Assembly: GCA_028284445.1 (NCBI GenBank)
Contig: JANQRS010000058.1
Coordinates: 47,526-111,525, forward strand
Source of the DNA: Calditrichia bacterium
GTDB taxonomy: Bacteria > Calditrichota > Calditrichia > RBG-13-44-9 > J075
Direction: 5' to 3'
Length of the DNA stretch: 64,000 nt
Below, one piece after another: positions 7,091 to 16,588 of this stretch (positions are counted from its first letter, which is position 1; the number at the start of each line of letters is the position of its first letter). Below the pieces are notes generated by a model. It was not told the origin of the DNA. It saw nothing but the letters and a program-made list of their open reading frames with translations, and made no database searches. A program made the position numbers and the translations under genes.

Positions 7091-8758
7091 TCACTTCGGA
7101 TTATAGCCATATGGTCGAAGCTTTAGGCCAAAACGTCCAAGTGTTTTTTTAGTATTGGGTCTTGTTTGAAACGATATTGTTCTTGGAATATTTGCGGATG
7201 TTTCAGTTATTTCCGTCACATAGCTGTCATAATAAAATTTTAGTCTCAAAGTATATTGATCCATCTTCTTGTACTCGATGTACTCTGTGGTATAGTCTTG
7301 ATCAAAACGAATATATTGTTTTCCATTTATTACTTTTAACTTATCATCTGATTCGGGATTAGGATTGACTAGATACAAAGGTGTTTTAACAGGCCTTCCT
7401 TCATCTTCGGATGTTGTTCTATAGGCAGCCTGAATAAAAGCCTTTATGGTTTTGCTTGTTCGGTTTGAGTATGTTCGAACCAGTTGATTTGGATTCTTGC
7501 CCACCGGCTTAAGAGGACCATTCCAATAGGAATATTCGATCTCTAAGGCAGAGCCATTTGCTGGAGGTTTACTGTTCGTCCATTTCTTATACCAGTCGAT
7601 TTCAAATTGATTTATCGCTTGCGCTAATCTTTCATCTGCATGATAGATAACACGACATTTAGGGTCGTTATTACAGCTATTGCATCCTTTGTAAGTAAGA
7701 TTCGGGCAATATTTAATTCTCCAAGCCTCATCTATTACCGCTAGACGGCCTGCGATAACAACTGGTGCTGGAGTTGTATAATCCAATTGATGAATGTCAG
7801 ACCAGTATGAACCTTCCAGGTTTAAGACAGCGCCATCCGGTATAGCTCGTGAAAAAACTTCGATATCCTTACCTGACGGCACGTCATAGTATTTTGGACG
7901 AGTTAAAGAATCCTTCTCTTCAAGAGGCGGGCTTTCTAGGAATAGTTCATAATAAGCAGGATATTTAGGTTCTAACAATAGCTTGTATTTAAACACATAT
8001 TCTTCAACCGCATCACGTCGTAGTTTTTTCTTGATTTTCCTTTTGCAAATGAGCTTGAGTCCAATCCATACCGGATCCGTATTTTTGAAGATATAGTTTA
8101 TATCCTGAACCGGAATAGATAGTGTCTTTCTTCCTTGTCTATAACCGCGAAAGTTCTTTTTAGAATATTTGCGAATATCATGAGGTCCTTTTGCCGAATC
8201 GCTGTAGAGAATTGCAGAGACTTGAATCATGTCAAATACTGCTGTTCCATTGAAACTTATGTCGTAAGTCCCTGTTGATTTGTAGGAAAGGAGAGCTCCC
8301 CTAACTTTGTTTATCAAGTATTTGTCCTCACATAACCAATCAGGTAGCCTATTGCAATAGTCGTCAAATTTAATTTCAAACCTGTCTTCAATGCTCTCGA
8401 TTTTATCCATTGTCTTATAAGTTTCGTTCTGAATAATGTCGCTGACTTCTCGCAGTAAATTGATCGCGCTCCTATCAAGTTGTCCTATGGTTTCATTAAG
8501 ATCATTGCGTAGCGCATACCTTAGGTTGTTTATAAACCCTTCAAGGTTCATTAGCTTAGTTGTTAGGATGACGTCTAGGTTACCTGTTGCTTGATCTATT
8601 CGATCTTTCAACGAATTATCTAGGCCTTCTAGAAAGATTCTCACTTTTTGATCTAGATCTAAACCAAAGTCACTAGATTTTGCAAATGACGTTGATAAGA
8701 GCATTGAAACTAGTATTGATACCATGAAATATCTTAATACAGTTCGAGAATAGTTCAT
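7091..8758 (-). CDS. Secreted protein of unknown function (cargo)
   Basis: The protein has 555 residues. It begins with a signal peptide of about 26 residues (YFMVSILVSMLLSTSFAKSS). The next 110 residues are helical and probably coiled coil (LDQKVRIFLEGLDNSLKDRI and similar). The remainder looks beta-rich, with a cysteine cluster near 355-375 (CPNLTYKGCNSCNNDPKC). GAAAGG lies about 6 bases upstream of the start. No family is recognised. It sits between terminase and portal, which are normally adjacent, and looks AT-richer than either. I infer a cargo gene whose product acts outside the cytoplasm. Confidence 0.75.
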   Translation of the reverse strand: MNYSRTVLRYFMVSILVSMLLSTSFAKSSDFGLDLDQKVRIFLEGLDNSLKDRIDQATGNLDVILTTKLMNLEGFINNLRYALRNDLNETIGQLDRSAINLLREVSDIIQNETYKTMDKIESIEDRFEIKFDDYCNRLPDWLCEDKYLINKVRGALLSYKSTGTYDISFNGTAVFDMIQVSAILYSDSAKGPHDIRKYSKKNFRGYRQGRKTLSIPVQDINYIFKNTDPVWIGLKLICKRKIKKKLRRDAVEEYVFKYKLLLEPKYPAYYELFLESPPLEEKDSLTRPKYYDVPSGKDIEVFSRAIPDGAVLNLEGSYWSDIHQLDYTTPAPVVIAGRLAVIDEAWRIKYCPNLTYKGCNSCNNDPKCRVIYHADERLAQAINQFEIDWYKKWTNSKPPANGSALEIEYSYWNGPLKPVGKNPNQLVRTYSNRTSKTIKAFIQAAYRTTSEDEGRPVKTPLYLVNPNPESDDKLKVINGKQYIRFDQDYTTEYIEYKKMDQYTLRLKFYYDSYVTEITETSANIPRTISFQTRPNTKKTLGRFGLKLRPYGYNPK

Positions 8759-8969
8759 TTTAGGCCTTTCAAAGAATTATTTAGAGGAATCATAAAATGT
8801 GGAGTTATCATAAGTAAAAGCTCAACTCTGGAGGCTGCAAGAAGAGTTTTTATTCATTGTTTATTGAAAGGTTTATTCAACAAATATATATGAATACTTT
8901 GTGCCAAATCAAGGTACTTTAGACTTGAAGACATTTTGTGTAAAGTACACTTCGTAGGTTGTCTTGACG

Positions 8970-10556
8970 TCAAAAATCCTCAAACCCCGCCTCACCTCCA
9001 ACTCCCAACAACTCTCCCAACATCGAATCCGCCATTTGTCCGGTTTCCAGTTCCGGACCACTGGCAGCGGCTTTGCTAAAGTCCACCGGGGCAATCTGCC
9101 GGTCGTTGGCGCAGATAGTGGCCATATTGAGGGCGTCAAAGGCATCATCGCCCAATTGGGGTTTGATGATTTCCAGGGAAGGATAGGAAGTTTTGTTGTC
9201 TACAGAGCGGACATTGAGAAGGCAGCGGACCAGGCGTCGCATCATTTTGGCGATGTGGCGGTCATCTTTGCGGTGGAAGTAAGGCAGGAATAGCTTGCTA
9301 TGCTCTATCATCTTCTTTGTTTCGGAGGCGGCCAGGTATTTGAACTTGCCGCTGTTCCACATTGGCGCCAGCGCCCATTTCACCCAATCGGGGGGCTTGT
9401 TCTCCGGATTCTTGCTGCGGTCGATGCTGGTCAGCCCCTGATCATAGAGGGCATCGTTGATCTCGGCAATGAAGTTGGCTTTGAGGGCGTCTCCATATCC
9501 GCCGCTTACCTGGTAGTAGCGCCAGATATCTACCAGCTCACGCTTGATCTTATCGGGATCGTCAGTGGGATCCCATTCGAAGCCGTTTAACCAGAGTGCC
9601 CGGCTGCCGACATATTCTACCAGCTCGAGCCGGTAGACAGAGCGCTGCTTTTTCATCCCGCTATGCCCGCAGTCGAAACCGGCATAGACGATGCCTTGAG
9701 GTTTATACTCGCCCCCCGGCCGGTATTCCACGCCATCCCAGCCAATCCGGAAGCCGGCCTCGATGCATTTGTTGAGGTAAGACTCCCAGATGAAGTTCTT
9801 GGCTTCGGTAAAGATCAGCAGGAATATCCGCAGCCATTCATCATCAGTCATCTCCGCTTTCATCAGGTTGATGGCATTCTCATCGTAGATCCCGAATTCC
9901 AGCCCGTGATAGATATTGAATTGGCTTACCACATGATAAAGCCCGGAATGCATCATCTGAAAGATATTACCTTTGCCTTTCTGGATGGTGCCGGAGAGCC
10001 GGTAGCGGGTGGGCTTGCCGGAGCGGTTCTTACGGCCACCGCGCGAAAGCACCCGGTCATTCCAGCGCTCCAGATCCATATCGTCGAATTCTTCGCCACG
10101 GATGATCGAGGCCTCTTCCGAATCGATCTGTCCCAGGATCCCCATGGTCTTGGCCCGCGAGCCGTTTAGCAGCTCATATTTTGTCTCCGAGAACTGACGT
10201 TTTCCGCGCTTCATGGCCAGGTAGGACTTCAGTAGCTCTGATCCTTCAATCCAGTCCAGGTGTTCGCGCAGGGCATTATTTGCCTGGTCCTGCTTCGGAC
10301 CGAATAGCAGGAGGCTCTCCTTCGGATAGCAGAACAGGTCGCGCAGGTTAACCGCCTCCATTGACCAGGTCTTTCCAAACCGCGGAGGCCAGACAATAAT
10401 CGCATTGGGATGCTCCTCAATCTCCATAATCGCCAGCTGTTGATGGGGATCCGCATCCTGGCCAGTGCAGTGCTTCATCCACAGCGCGGTATCATCCTTG
10501 TATTTCAGGATTTCTTTTTCAGCCTGATTGGCCAGTCTGATCGTTCGGTTTTTCAT
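8970..10556 (-). CDS. Phage terminase large subunit (Mu gp28-like)
   Basis: The packaging motor cuts and pumps DNA into the prohead through the portal. I prefer ATG 10556 (528 residues), with GAGGAAG/AAGGA upstream, over a TTG at 10580. The Walker A motif PPRFGKTW lies at about 57-64 and an acidic Walker B-like stretch, EEFDDMDLERWN, near 160. The C-terminal RNase H-like nuclease begins with YAGFDCGHSG near 300. The gene overlaps the end of the small-subunit candidate by 38 bp, a usual sign of coupled translation of terminase genes. Confidence 0.92.
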   Translation of the reverse strand: MKNRTIRLANQAEKEILKYKDDTALWMKHCTGQDADPHQQLAIMEIEEHPNAIIVWPPRFGKTWSMEAVNLRDLFCYPKESLLLFGPKQDQANNALREHLDWIEGSELLKSYLAMKRGKRQFSETKYELLNGSRAKTMGILGQIDSEEASIIRGEEFDDMDLERWNDRVLSRGGRKNRSGKPTRYRLSGTIQKGKGNIFQMMHSGLYHVVSQFNIYHGLEFGIYDENAINLMKAEMTDDEWLRIFLLIFTEAKNFIWESYLNKCIEAGFRIGWDGVEYRPGGEYKPQGIVYAGFDCGHSGMKKQRSVYRLELVEYVGSRALWLNGFEWDPTDDPDKIKRELVDIWRYYQVSGGYGDALKANFIAEINDALYDQGLTSIDRSKNPENKPPDWVKWALAPMWNSGKFKYLAASETKKMIEHSKLFLPYFHRKDDRHIAKMMRRLVRCLLNVRSVDNKTSYPSLEIIKPQLGDDAFDALNMATICANDRQIAPVDFSKAAASGPELETGQMADSMLGELLGVGGEAGFEDF

Positions 10557-11394
10557 CGTCCTTGACTTCCTCGAACTCAATTTCTTTGGTGTATCGTTTT
10601 AAGGCGGGATCCTGGGCGGCACGGATGCTGGCCTTCTGGATCTGCAGTTTCAGCTGGTGCATCGATGATTTCTGCCGTTCCACATAGTCGGCAATGTTGG
10701 CCACCTTTGCGTTTTCCGCTTCCAGGAAGCCGCGGGCGGTCTCTGTCTCTTGCTGTTGCCGGGGCGTCATGCTCTGCTGATCGGCATGATGTCCAAGCAT
10801 CTCGATGTAGTGGGGGATCCGCGAAAGCAGCGGATTGGCTTTGAACTGGGTGCGGAAGCCGTTTTTGGTCTCTTCGGTTTCCTCCACCAGGACACCGTGC
10901 TTCTGGATGTCCATATACATCATTTGCACGATCTGGAAGATGCGGGCCTGGTTAATGCCGGCGAACTGTTTCATCATGTCCACATTGCCTTCCTGGAAGG
11001 CTTTTACGAAGTGGATCATCGGTTGAATGAGCACCGGGCACCATTTGTAGGGTTCTGATTCGCAGGGGTTGCGGTACTCACAATCGGTGCAGGAAGGATA
11101 GCGACCCGGCAGTGCTGGCGCCAGGATTGGGAAGGATTTGCTGTGCTCGCCGGTTTTGTAGCCGTTGAGGCGCGAGCGGGCTTTGCCGGCCGCGGTGCGC
11201 GGCCCGGTGGCGTTCGACCAGGCTTTCTGCAGATTGAGGTATCTCCAGGAGACCTCATCCGCCGGCGTATCGCAGATCGGGCAGTTGGCCAGCGCCTGGC
11301 TGGTTTCTGCGTCGATCACATAGTCGCTTGCCGGCCATACATGCTTGTGTCCCTGCTGCCGGCAGAAGAATACTTTTTCGTCTTTCCCTGACAT
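10519..11394 (-). CDS. Zinc-binding small-terminase-like protein
   Basis: The protein has 291 residues. The N-terminus has zinc-ligand candidates (C-x2-C at CPICDTPAD, and C-x2-C then C-x8-C around CTDCEYRNPCES). Between them lies TGPRTAAGKARSRLNGYKTG, a motif I associate with phage packaging-related proteins. The second half is helical and charged, with GLN-rich and lysine-rich segments. It immediately precedes and overlaps the large terminase, so a small-terminase or packaging-recognition role is inferred from position. The zinc sites are read from sequence; direct homology is not certain. Confidence 0.6.
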   Translation of the reverse strand: MSGKDEKVFFCRQQGHKHVWPASDYVIDAETSQALANCPICDTPADEVSWRYLNLQKAWSNATGPRTAAGKARSRLNGYKTGEHSKSFPILAPALPGRYPSCTDCEYRNPCESEPYKWCPVLIQPMIHFVKAFQEGNVDMMKQFAGINQARIFQIVQMMYMDIQKHGVLVEETEETKNGFRTQFKANPLLSRIPHYIEMLGHHADQQSMTPRQQQETETARGFLEAENAKVANIADYVERQKSSMHQLKLQIQKASIRAAQDPALKRYTKEIEFEEVKDDEKPNDQTGQSG

Positions 11395-11508
11395 GGTCTA
11401 TTCTCATCAATCTTGATGGGTCAATTAAGCATAGCTATAACAAAATCAAAAAACAGTGTAAGTTGAGATTTTCAACAGTTAATCGAAGAAAAATGCGAAA
11501 CCTTACAA

Positions 11509-12612
11509 TCATTTACTGGAAAACATACCTGTATCTTTGCCGATACGTTCTTCCTGCACTTTTGCATTGAATCTCTTCAGTAGATCTGTAATGTCCTCAA
11601 ATTTTTTGTAGTCGCTCAGGGCAATATTGGCCGTTGCTAAATCCCGGAAGGAATATTTCCTATCATGTGCTTCTCTCAAGGAAGATAGGAGATTCATTAC
11701 TGGGTTACCGCCCTGCTTGCATGTATCTTGAGTTACTGCCGGGTGCATCGCATCCAAAACGTCTTCGGTTCCGTGAATAATCTCAATGCCCGAAATAAGA
11801 CGTCTTAATTCCTTCAGATCATCGTGATCTGATGGAGATAGTTCTAGCTTAAGATCAAAAATTGTTCGTAGAGATCGCAAGGCTTCAGTCAGTTTTGATT
11901 GCCAAACATAGACAGAAATGAGCAATATGTGACAATAGGTTGCGCTCGGATTTGACTTAATAGCATTCTTACAAGCCGACTCAGCTTCTTCAAAATCTTT
12001 ACGCTTGAAAGATAGCCATGCATATGCAAAGTAAGCTTGTGAAAACGTTGTATCAAACGTAAATGCAATTTGGTAATGTTTTAAAGCGGTATTTTCATAA
12101 CCTTCATCAAGAGCGATATTACCACGATTAAAATGCACAGCAGGAAATAGCGGATCGATATCAAGGGCTTTAGTATAGTGCTTTAGAGCCTCATTTCTTT
12201 TGCCTTGCATTCTATAAGCAATGCCAAGTGCATTGTGGAGCCATTTATATTTCTCGATCATTGCCTTTTTACGCCTCCTTGGCATAATCGAATTGATCTT
12301 TTCTATTGCTGCACCAGGGTCGTTTCTCTTTAAGTGGTAGATGCTGTATAGGTAAATTACATTGAAGTCTTTTGGATAATTGTCCAGAAGTTTTTTGAGG
12401 TATCGCTGTACCGTAGCAAGGTTTTTACTTTCGATAAGTACCTTGGGACGTGAAATAACGAAGCCATTTTCACCGGCTTGCTCGCCAAGAAAGCCTCGAA
12501 CTGCCTCTGTATATTGAAAAGAATCCAACTCTTCTTGGCGTTTTTGTGCCAAGACTTTCCACAGTAGCCCAGCTGCATTCCAAATAAATGGTTCAGATGA
12601 TTTTGTTAACAT
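11509..12612 (-). CDS. Tetratricopeptide-repeat protein
   Basis: The protein has 367 residues. Clear TPR units occur at about 130-235: ALGIAYRMQGKRNEALKHYT, then FNRGNIALDEGYENTALKHY, then AYAWLSFKRKDFEEAESACK. No signal peptide or membrane helix is seen, so it is cytoplasmic. GAGAGG lies 8 bases upstream of ATG 12612. It looks AT-richer than the terminase genes and is not a known head gene, so it is probably cargo. A partner or function cannot be read from the sequence. Confidence 0.7.
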   Translation of the reverse strand: MLTKSSEPFIWNAAGLLWKVLAQKRQEELDSFQYTEAVRGFLGEQAGENGFVISRPKVLIESKNLATVQRYLKKLLDNYPKDFNVIYLYSIYHLKRNDPGAAIEKINSIMPRRRKKAMIEKYKWLHNALGIAYRMQGKRNEALKHYTKALDIDPLFPAVHFNRGNIALDEGYENTALKHYQIAFTFDTTFSQAYFAYAWLSFKRKDFEEAESACKNAIKSNPSATYCHILLISVYVWQSKLTEALRSLRTIFDLKLELSPSDHDDLKELRRLISGIEIIHGTEDVLDAMHPAVTQDTCKQGGNPVMNLLSSLREAHDRKYSFRDLATANIALSDYKKFEDITDLLKRFNAKVQEERIGKDTGMFSSK

Positions 12613-13564
12613 TTCGCGCCCTCTCCGGCTTTAAGAATTCAATATATGTAAATAGATTTCAGTGCAGAGGAAATATATTCAAGAAAGTGCATAAATGCTC
12701 AAGGTGTGGGTGTTTAGTGTCACATTTTGAGACTTTGCATTGTTAAAAATATATAGTCCGAATTGAAGTCCATTGGCGCAGTAGGCAGGCCCGCGGTCCA
12801 GGACTCAAAGCCCCCACCCGCCTAAATTCTTGGTTTTCTGCTTTTGTTGGTTCGCATTTTTATATATTTTGCGAACTACGGCAAGTTCTTCAATGTTTTA
12901 AGGGGTTTTGGAGGCTATATGGAGGTCAAAAACTGCCAATTTGTTCGCACTTCATACAATATACGAATTAGTTTTAGACTTCGCGCTTGAAATCACTTCC
13001 GGAACTGGCTGTGAGCACGGCCTGTTGCGGGGTTTTGCTGTGCATTCCTATAAAAGGAAGATACGTTTGGTGGAAAAGGAATAGTGCACTCGTCCGTAAG
13101 CGCGCCTTTTGGAATTCAAGTTGTGATTGGCGGGAATCGTAAAACGGAATACAATCTCGTCTGTCGAGTAGAGCGGAGTATGGCGACCGATTTAGGCAAG
13201 GACATTTTCTTGACCGATTAATATTAAGTTCGGTAATAGATGTTATACATTTGTTTATTTTAATTTTTAGAATTCCACTTCGGCCCCACACCTTGTTTCT
13301 TCCTCTTAATTTTCGCGATTGTGCTCCGGTGAGTGTGAGCACAGTCGGTCTCCCGAATTGAGACTAACTTAGTCGCATTCGACGTGTTGTAGTGTATCCT
13401 CCCCATTGCTGTCTGAAAAACAAAGTGATTGTATCCACTGCCTGCGAGTGCCCGAAAACATCGGTCATGGCCTGTCAGATTTGAACGTTGTGCTGGCTAG
13501 GTTTTGGCTGAGAGACCCAATATCAAACGAGCACTTTGCAGCGATTAGATCTGGAGTTGAACGG
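12613..13564. other. Long gene-free region before the kinase cassette
   Basis: About 950 bp lie between divergently transcribed TPR and kinase genes. Open frames at 12974-13342 (minus) and 13406-13564 (the extension of the kinase frame) lack ribosome sites and have no protein-like composition. The region holds a 7-bp inverted repeat (GTTCGCA at 12850, TGCGAAC at 12870). I see no tRNA or other recognisable RNA. It may hold promoters or a non-coding RNA for the cassette. Confidence 0.4.
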
Positions 13565-14923
13565 ATGAATAAGTATGAGACTATTAGAGAAATTGGCCGT
13601 GGTGGTTTTGGTATTGTTACCGAGGTTCGATCCCAAGATGGCCATTCCTATGCTAGAAAAACATTTCAACCAGCGACATATATTCCTACCAATGCCTATG
13701 AACGTTTGCGAAAGCGTTTTCGGAGAGAGGTTATAACACAAGCTGAACTGGGTGGAAAAGAAATAATGCCCGTGGTCGATTGCGATCTGGATGGTGATAG
13801 TCCATGGTTTATAATGCCATTAGCTGAGAAAACATACGAGGAGCAGATTTCTGAAGACAGGCAAACCGGAAGTGTCAATATAGACGCCGTTGCTGATATT
13901 ATGAACGGCTTACAATATTTACATGACTTAGGGTATGTCCATAGAGATCTTAATCCGAAAAATGTTCTATTTCACGAAGGACATTGGAAATTATCCGACC
14001 TCGGTGCCGTTTTGCCGCCTGCTGGACACACTGTTACTTTGACCGAAGGGACGGTCATTTATACTGAAAAGTACTGTGCTCCCGAACAGAGGAATGACTT
14101 TCACAAAGCGAGAGCATCGGCAGATATCTATTCATTTGGTTGCATTTTGCACGACATATTTGGGAACCAAGTTCGCATTCCGTACTCCAAACAAACCGCT
14201 GACGGACCAGTGGGCCTCATCATCGAAAAGTGTACAGAAGTTAATCCGGCTCGACGCCCTTCCATCAAGAAACTTCGTGAAATGTTGTTAGACATCCTTG
14301 TTGACATTGGTGGACATTGCAAAGTTGAAGATGAGAGATCTGGTCAATGGCTTGATCGCTTAAGATCCATTGAGACTTGGAACGAAGATGACTTTGGGGA
14401 ATTCGCAAGATTCTTTGCTCAGCTGAGCATTGAAGAAAGAACCTCAGGACATGAAGATGACTGGGTTTATTCATTGTCCACGCCATTTCTGACAAGAGTT
14501 CCGGCTGTGGCTCTAGCACATATCGTTTCCCGCGACGACGGTCTAACTGCGGCAATTATCGAAAAATATTGTGATTGGGCAAAATCGACGGCCTTTTTGT
14601 TTCCTTTTGCTGATACTGTGTGTGCTCGGTTGTCTGCAATATATGATGAAGGTAGCCCCGAAGCTAAAGCCATGGCAATAGTTGCTATGGTCAGACTTGG
14701 TAATTCACATAATCGTTGGTTTGTGATGCGGGAAATGCTGGCACGGTGTCGTGCTGATGTTTTATCACCGGAAATTGGCAAGCGCATTTCAATAGAAATA
14801 AAAACAGAGGAAGCTGAAGCTGCTTTCTACCGTTGCATTACCGAGACAAAGTGGGATGTATCGACTCTCGCCCCTGATTTGGTGAAAATCTACAAGAAAA
14901 GACATGATAGAGTTGGAGGATAG
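13565..14923 (+). CDS. Serine/threonine protein kinase with C-terminal helical domain
   Basis: I start it at ATG 13565 (452 residues), where the kinase fold begins and GGAG lies about 10 bases upstream. The glycine loop GRGGFG is at 11-16, the lysine at 32, the catalytic loop HRDLNPKN at 126-133 and the metal-binding motif DLG (in place of DFG) at 145-147. The fold ends near 270. The remaining 180 residues are helical and unlike PASTA or other surface sensors, and there is no membrane helix. The kinase is therefore soluble. A small winged-helix gene begins one base after its stop. I infer a sensor or effector in a three-gene cargo system. Confidence 0.85.
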   Translation: MNKYETIREIGRGGFGIVTEVRSQDGHSYARKTFQPATYIPTNAYERLRKRFRREVITQAELGGKEIMPVVDCDLDGDSPWFIMPLAEKTYEEQISEDRQTGSVNIDAVADIMNGLQYLHDLGYVHRDLNPKNVLFHEGHWKLSDLGAVLPPAGHTVTLTEGTVIYTEKYCAPEQRNDFHKARASADIYSFGCILHDIFGNQVRIPYSKQTADGPVGLIIEKCTEVNPARRPSIKKLREMLLDILVDIGGHCKVEDERSGQWLDRLRSIETWNEDDFGEFARFFAQLSIEERTSGHEDDWVYSLSTPFLTRVPAVALAHIVSRDDGLTAAIIEKYCDWAKSTAFLFPFADTVCARLSAIYDEGSPEAKAMAIVAMVRLGNSHNRWFVMREMLARCRADVLSPEIGKRISIEIKTEEAEAAFYRCITETKWDVSTLAPDLVKIYKKRHDRVGG

Positions 14924-14924
14924 C

Positions 14925-15186
14925 ATGGTTCATCGAGATCATATGATGACATGGGTTGTAGAATGTCTGAAATCAATGGGGGGGGAGCGCTTGGCCGAAA
15001 GAGGTTTCCAAATACGTTTGGGAAAACTATCAAGCGGAACTGATGAACTCCGGGGATCTTTTATATACTTGGCAGTACGATATTCGGTGGGCAGCTCAAA
15101 AGCTAAGAAATTCAGGTGTTCTTAAGCCGGTAAATGGTCGTCGAGACCTGCCGTGGGAGCTAAGTCATGAAGAAAATCAACTGTAA
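14925..15186 (+). pseudogene. Small winged-helix (Mrr N-terminal-like) gene, frameshifted at G8
   Basis: The start ATG 14925 lies right after the kinase stop, with GGAGG upstream. The first 20 residues read in one frame up to a run of eight G at 14978-14985. Dropping one G gives a coherent 86-residue protein: SAWPKEVSKYVWENY, then GDLLYTWQYDIRWAAQKLRN, then SGVLKPVNGRRDLPWEL. This pattern of helices ending in W-x-L resembles the winged-helix domain at the N-terminus of Mrr-type restriction proteins. Without the shift the frame ends at 15125 in low-complexity sequence. It may be a sequencing error, a phase-variable switch or a real lesion. Confidence 0.65.
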
Positions 15187-15243
15187 ATTAGCTACTATGG
15201 ATTGACCAGATTAGGATAAACTGCTTTATGAGGGAGTGACATC

Positions 15244-16578
15244 TTGAAAACGGAAACGCTTTCTGATTTGGATGAGCTTGTGCTGAAGTGTCGCACTGCT
15301 CACGCAAAAGAATATATCGCCGAAGCACTGTCATGCTACAAGGCTGGTGCTTATCGTGCTGCCATCGTTAGTTGCTGGATAGCAATTGTCTTTGATTTGA
15401 TCGATAAATTTCGTGAACTTTCTATCGCTGGCGATGGGCAAGCAAGAAATCTAATCGATAAATTCGAGAGGTATCAAAGTCAAATTGATGCCGGCAATGA
15501 CAACGGAATTAAAAGCGCTTTAGAATTCGAGCGAGACATCCTCAAGACGGCTAAGGAGGATTTGCAGTTGTTTGATCATCAACAATTCGAGGACCTGGGT
15601 CGATTAAGAGCTGATCGACATCGCTGCGCTCATCCATCATTTCAACGCATGGAAGAACCGTATAAGCCGTCTCCTGAGCAGGTCCGGATGCATCTAAGGA
15701 ATGCAATTATCTATGTATTGTCACAGGCGCCGGTGCAAGGCAGAGCCGGCATTAAGCAAGTTGTTGCGCTTGTGAGCTCAGAATATTTTCCGAAAGATGT
15801 TGAACAAGCGAAAACCCAACTTGAGAGTAGTGCCTTCATAGCTGCCCGTCCTCCATTAGTCAGGGGGGTAATTGATGCATTAATGTTTGGCTTCTTTGAA
15901 GATGGAAATCCATTGAAATTTAATTCGAGGCCTATTGCAGCCTTAAAAGCGTCACTGCTGCTGCATAGGGCTCTTGTCGAAGAGAGAATTGGCGAGCAAA
16001 TTCAGAAAATTTTTCGGAATGTTCCAGACGGAACAATAATGGCGGCGGTTCTCCTTGTCCTGGAAATCCCCGAAGCTTGGGCGGCACTGGATCAAGCCGG
16101 TCGCGACAAAGTAAACTTATTTATTGAGTCTGGACCGGCCAAAGAGATTTTGCCAACATTAAAAAAGGCGCTAAATGTACCGGAGCTTGAAGAAAAGGCT
16201 AAAGAAAGAATTCTTACGCTAAATGGAGCCGAATTATCTGAAGGTATCCTAAAGTGGGAGCTGGGCGAATTTGCGGTCAATAGGGCAGTACAATTGTATA
16301 CAACCGTCAGGAGCTGGACGGCGGCTAACAGTTTAACAGATGATGTTATTTTGCCTTTAATGAAATACTTCGGATCGGATGATATCGAAAGAATAATAAG
16401 ATCCCCCAGAGATGATAATGCTGACCTGCCAAATAGTACCGGTTTTGCCAAGTTTATCAAAGCACTCAAAGATCAAGATTACATTACTATCGACCAGATT
16501 AACGAGCTCTTACAGACTTATGATCTGACACAGTATTTAATTGAGGACGAAGATATGACGCCATCGGTAACTGAGTGA
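15244..16578 (+). CDS. HEPN-like domain protein
   Basis: The protein has 444 residues and starts at TTG, with GGGAG 7 bases upstream. Residues 20-145 are a helical domain with CYKAGAYRAAIVSCWIAIVF and then LRADRHRCAHPSF. R125-x4-H130 fits the R-x4-6-H active-site motif of HEPN ribonucleases. The rest (150-440) is a long helical repeat-like region without a family I recognise. HEPN domains are common RNase effectors in abortive-infection and toxin systems. The neighbours support an effector role: kinase and winged-helix upstream on the same strand, recombinase downstream converging. RNase activity is inferred only. Confidence 0.7.
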   Translation: MKTETLSDLDELVLKCRTAHAKEYIAEALSCYKAGAYRAAIVSCWIAIVFDLIDKFRELSIAGDGQARNLIDKFERYQSQIDAGNDNGIKSALEFERDILKTAKEDLQLFDHQQFEDLGRLRADRHRCAHPSFQRMEEPYKPSPEQVRMHLRNAIIYVLSQAPVQGRAGIKQVVALVSSEYFPKDVEQAKTQLESSAFIAARPPLVRGVIDALMFGFFEDGNPLKFNSRPIAALKASLLLHRALVEERIGEQIQKIFRNVPDGTIMAAVLLVLEIPEAWAALDQAGRDKVNLFIESGPAKEILPTLKKALNVPELEEKAKERILTLNGAELSEGILKWELGEFAVNRAVQLYTTVRSWTAANSLTDDVILPLMKYFGSDDIERIIRSPRDDNADLPNSTGFAKFIKALKDQDYITIDQINELLQTYDLTQYLIEDEDMTPSVTE

Positions 16579-16588
16579 CTACCTTGTC

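Noticed and set aside
12775..12835. tRNA-like sequence with GGCGCAGTAGGCAG and a GC-rich end
   Set aside because: No T arm with TTC, no consistent acceptor stem and no anticodon arm on either strand.
12974..13342. 122-residue minus-strand open frame
   Set aside because: No ribosome site, irregular composition and no recognisable segment.
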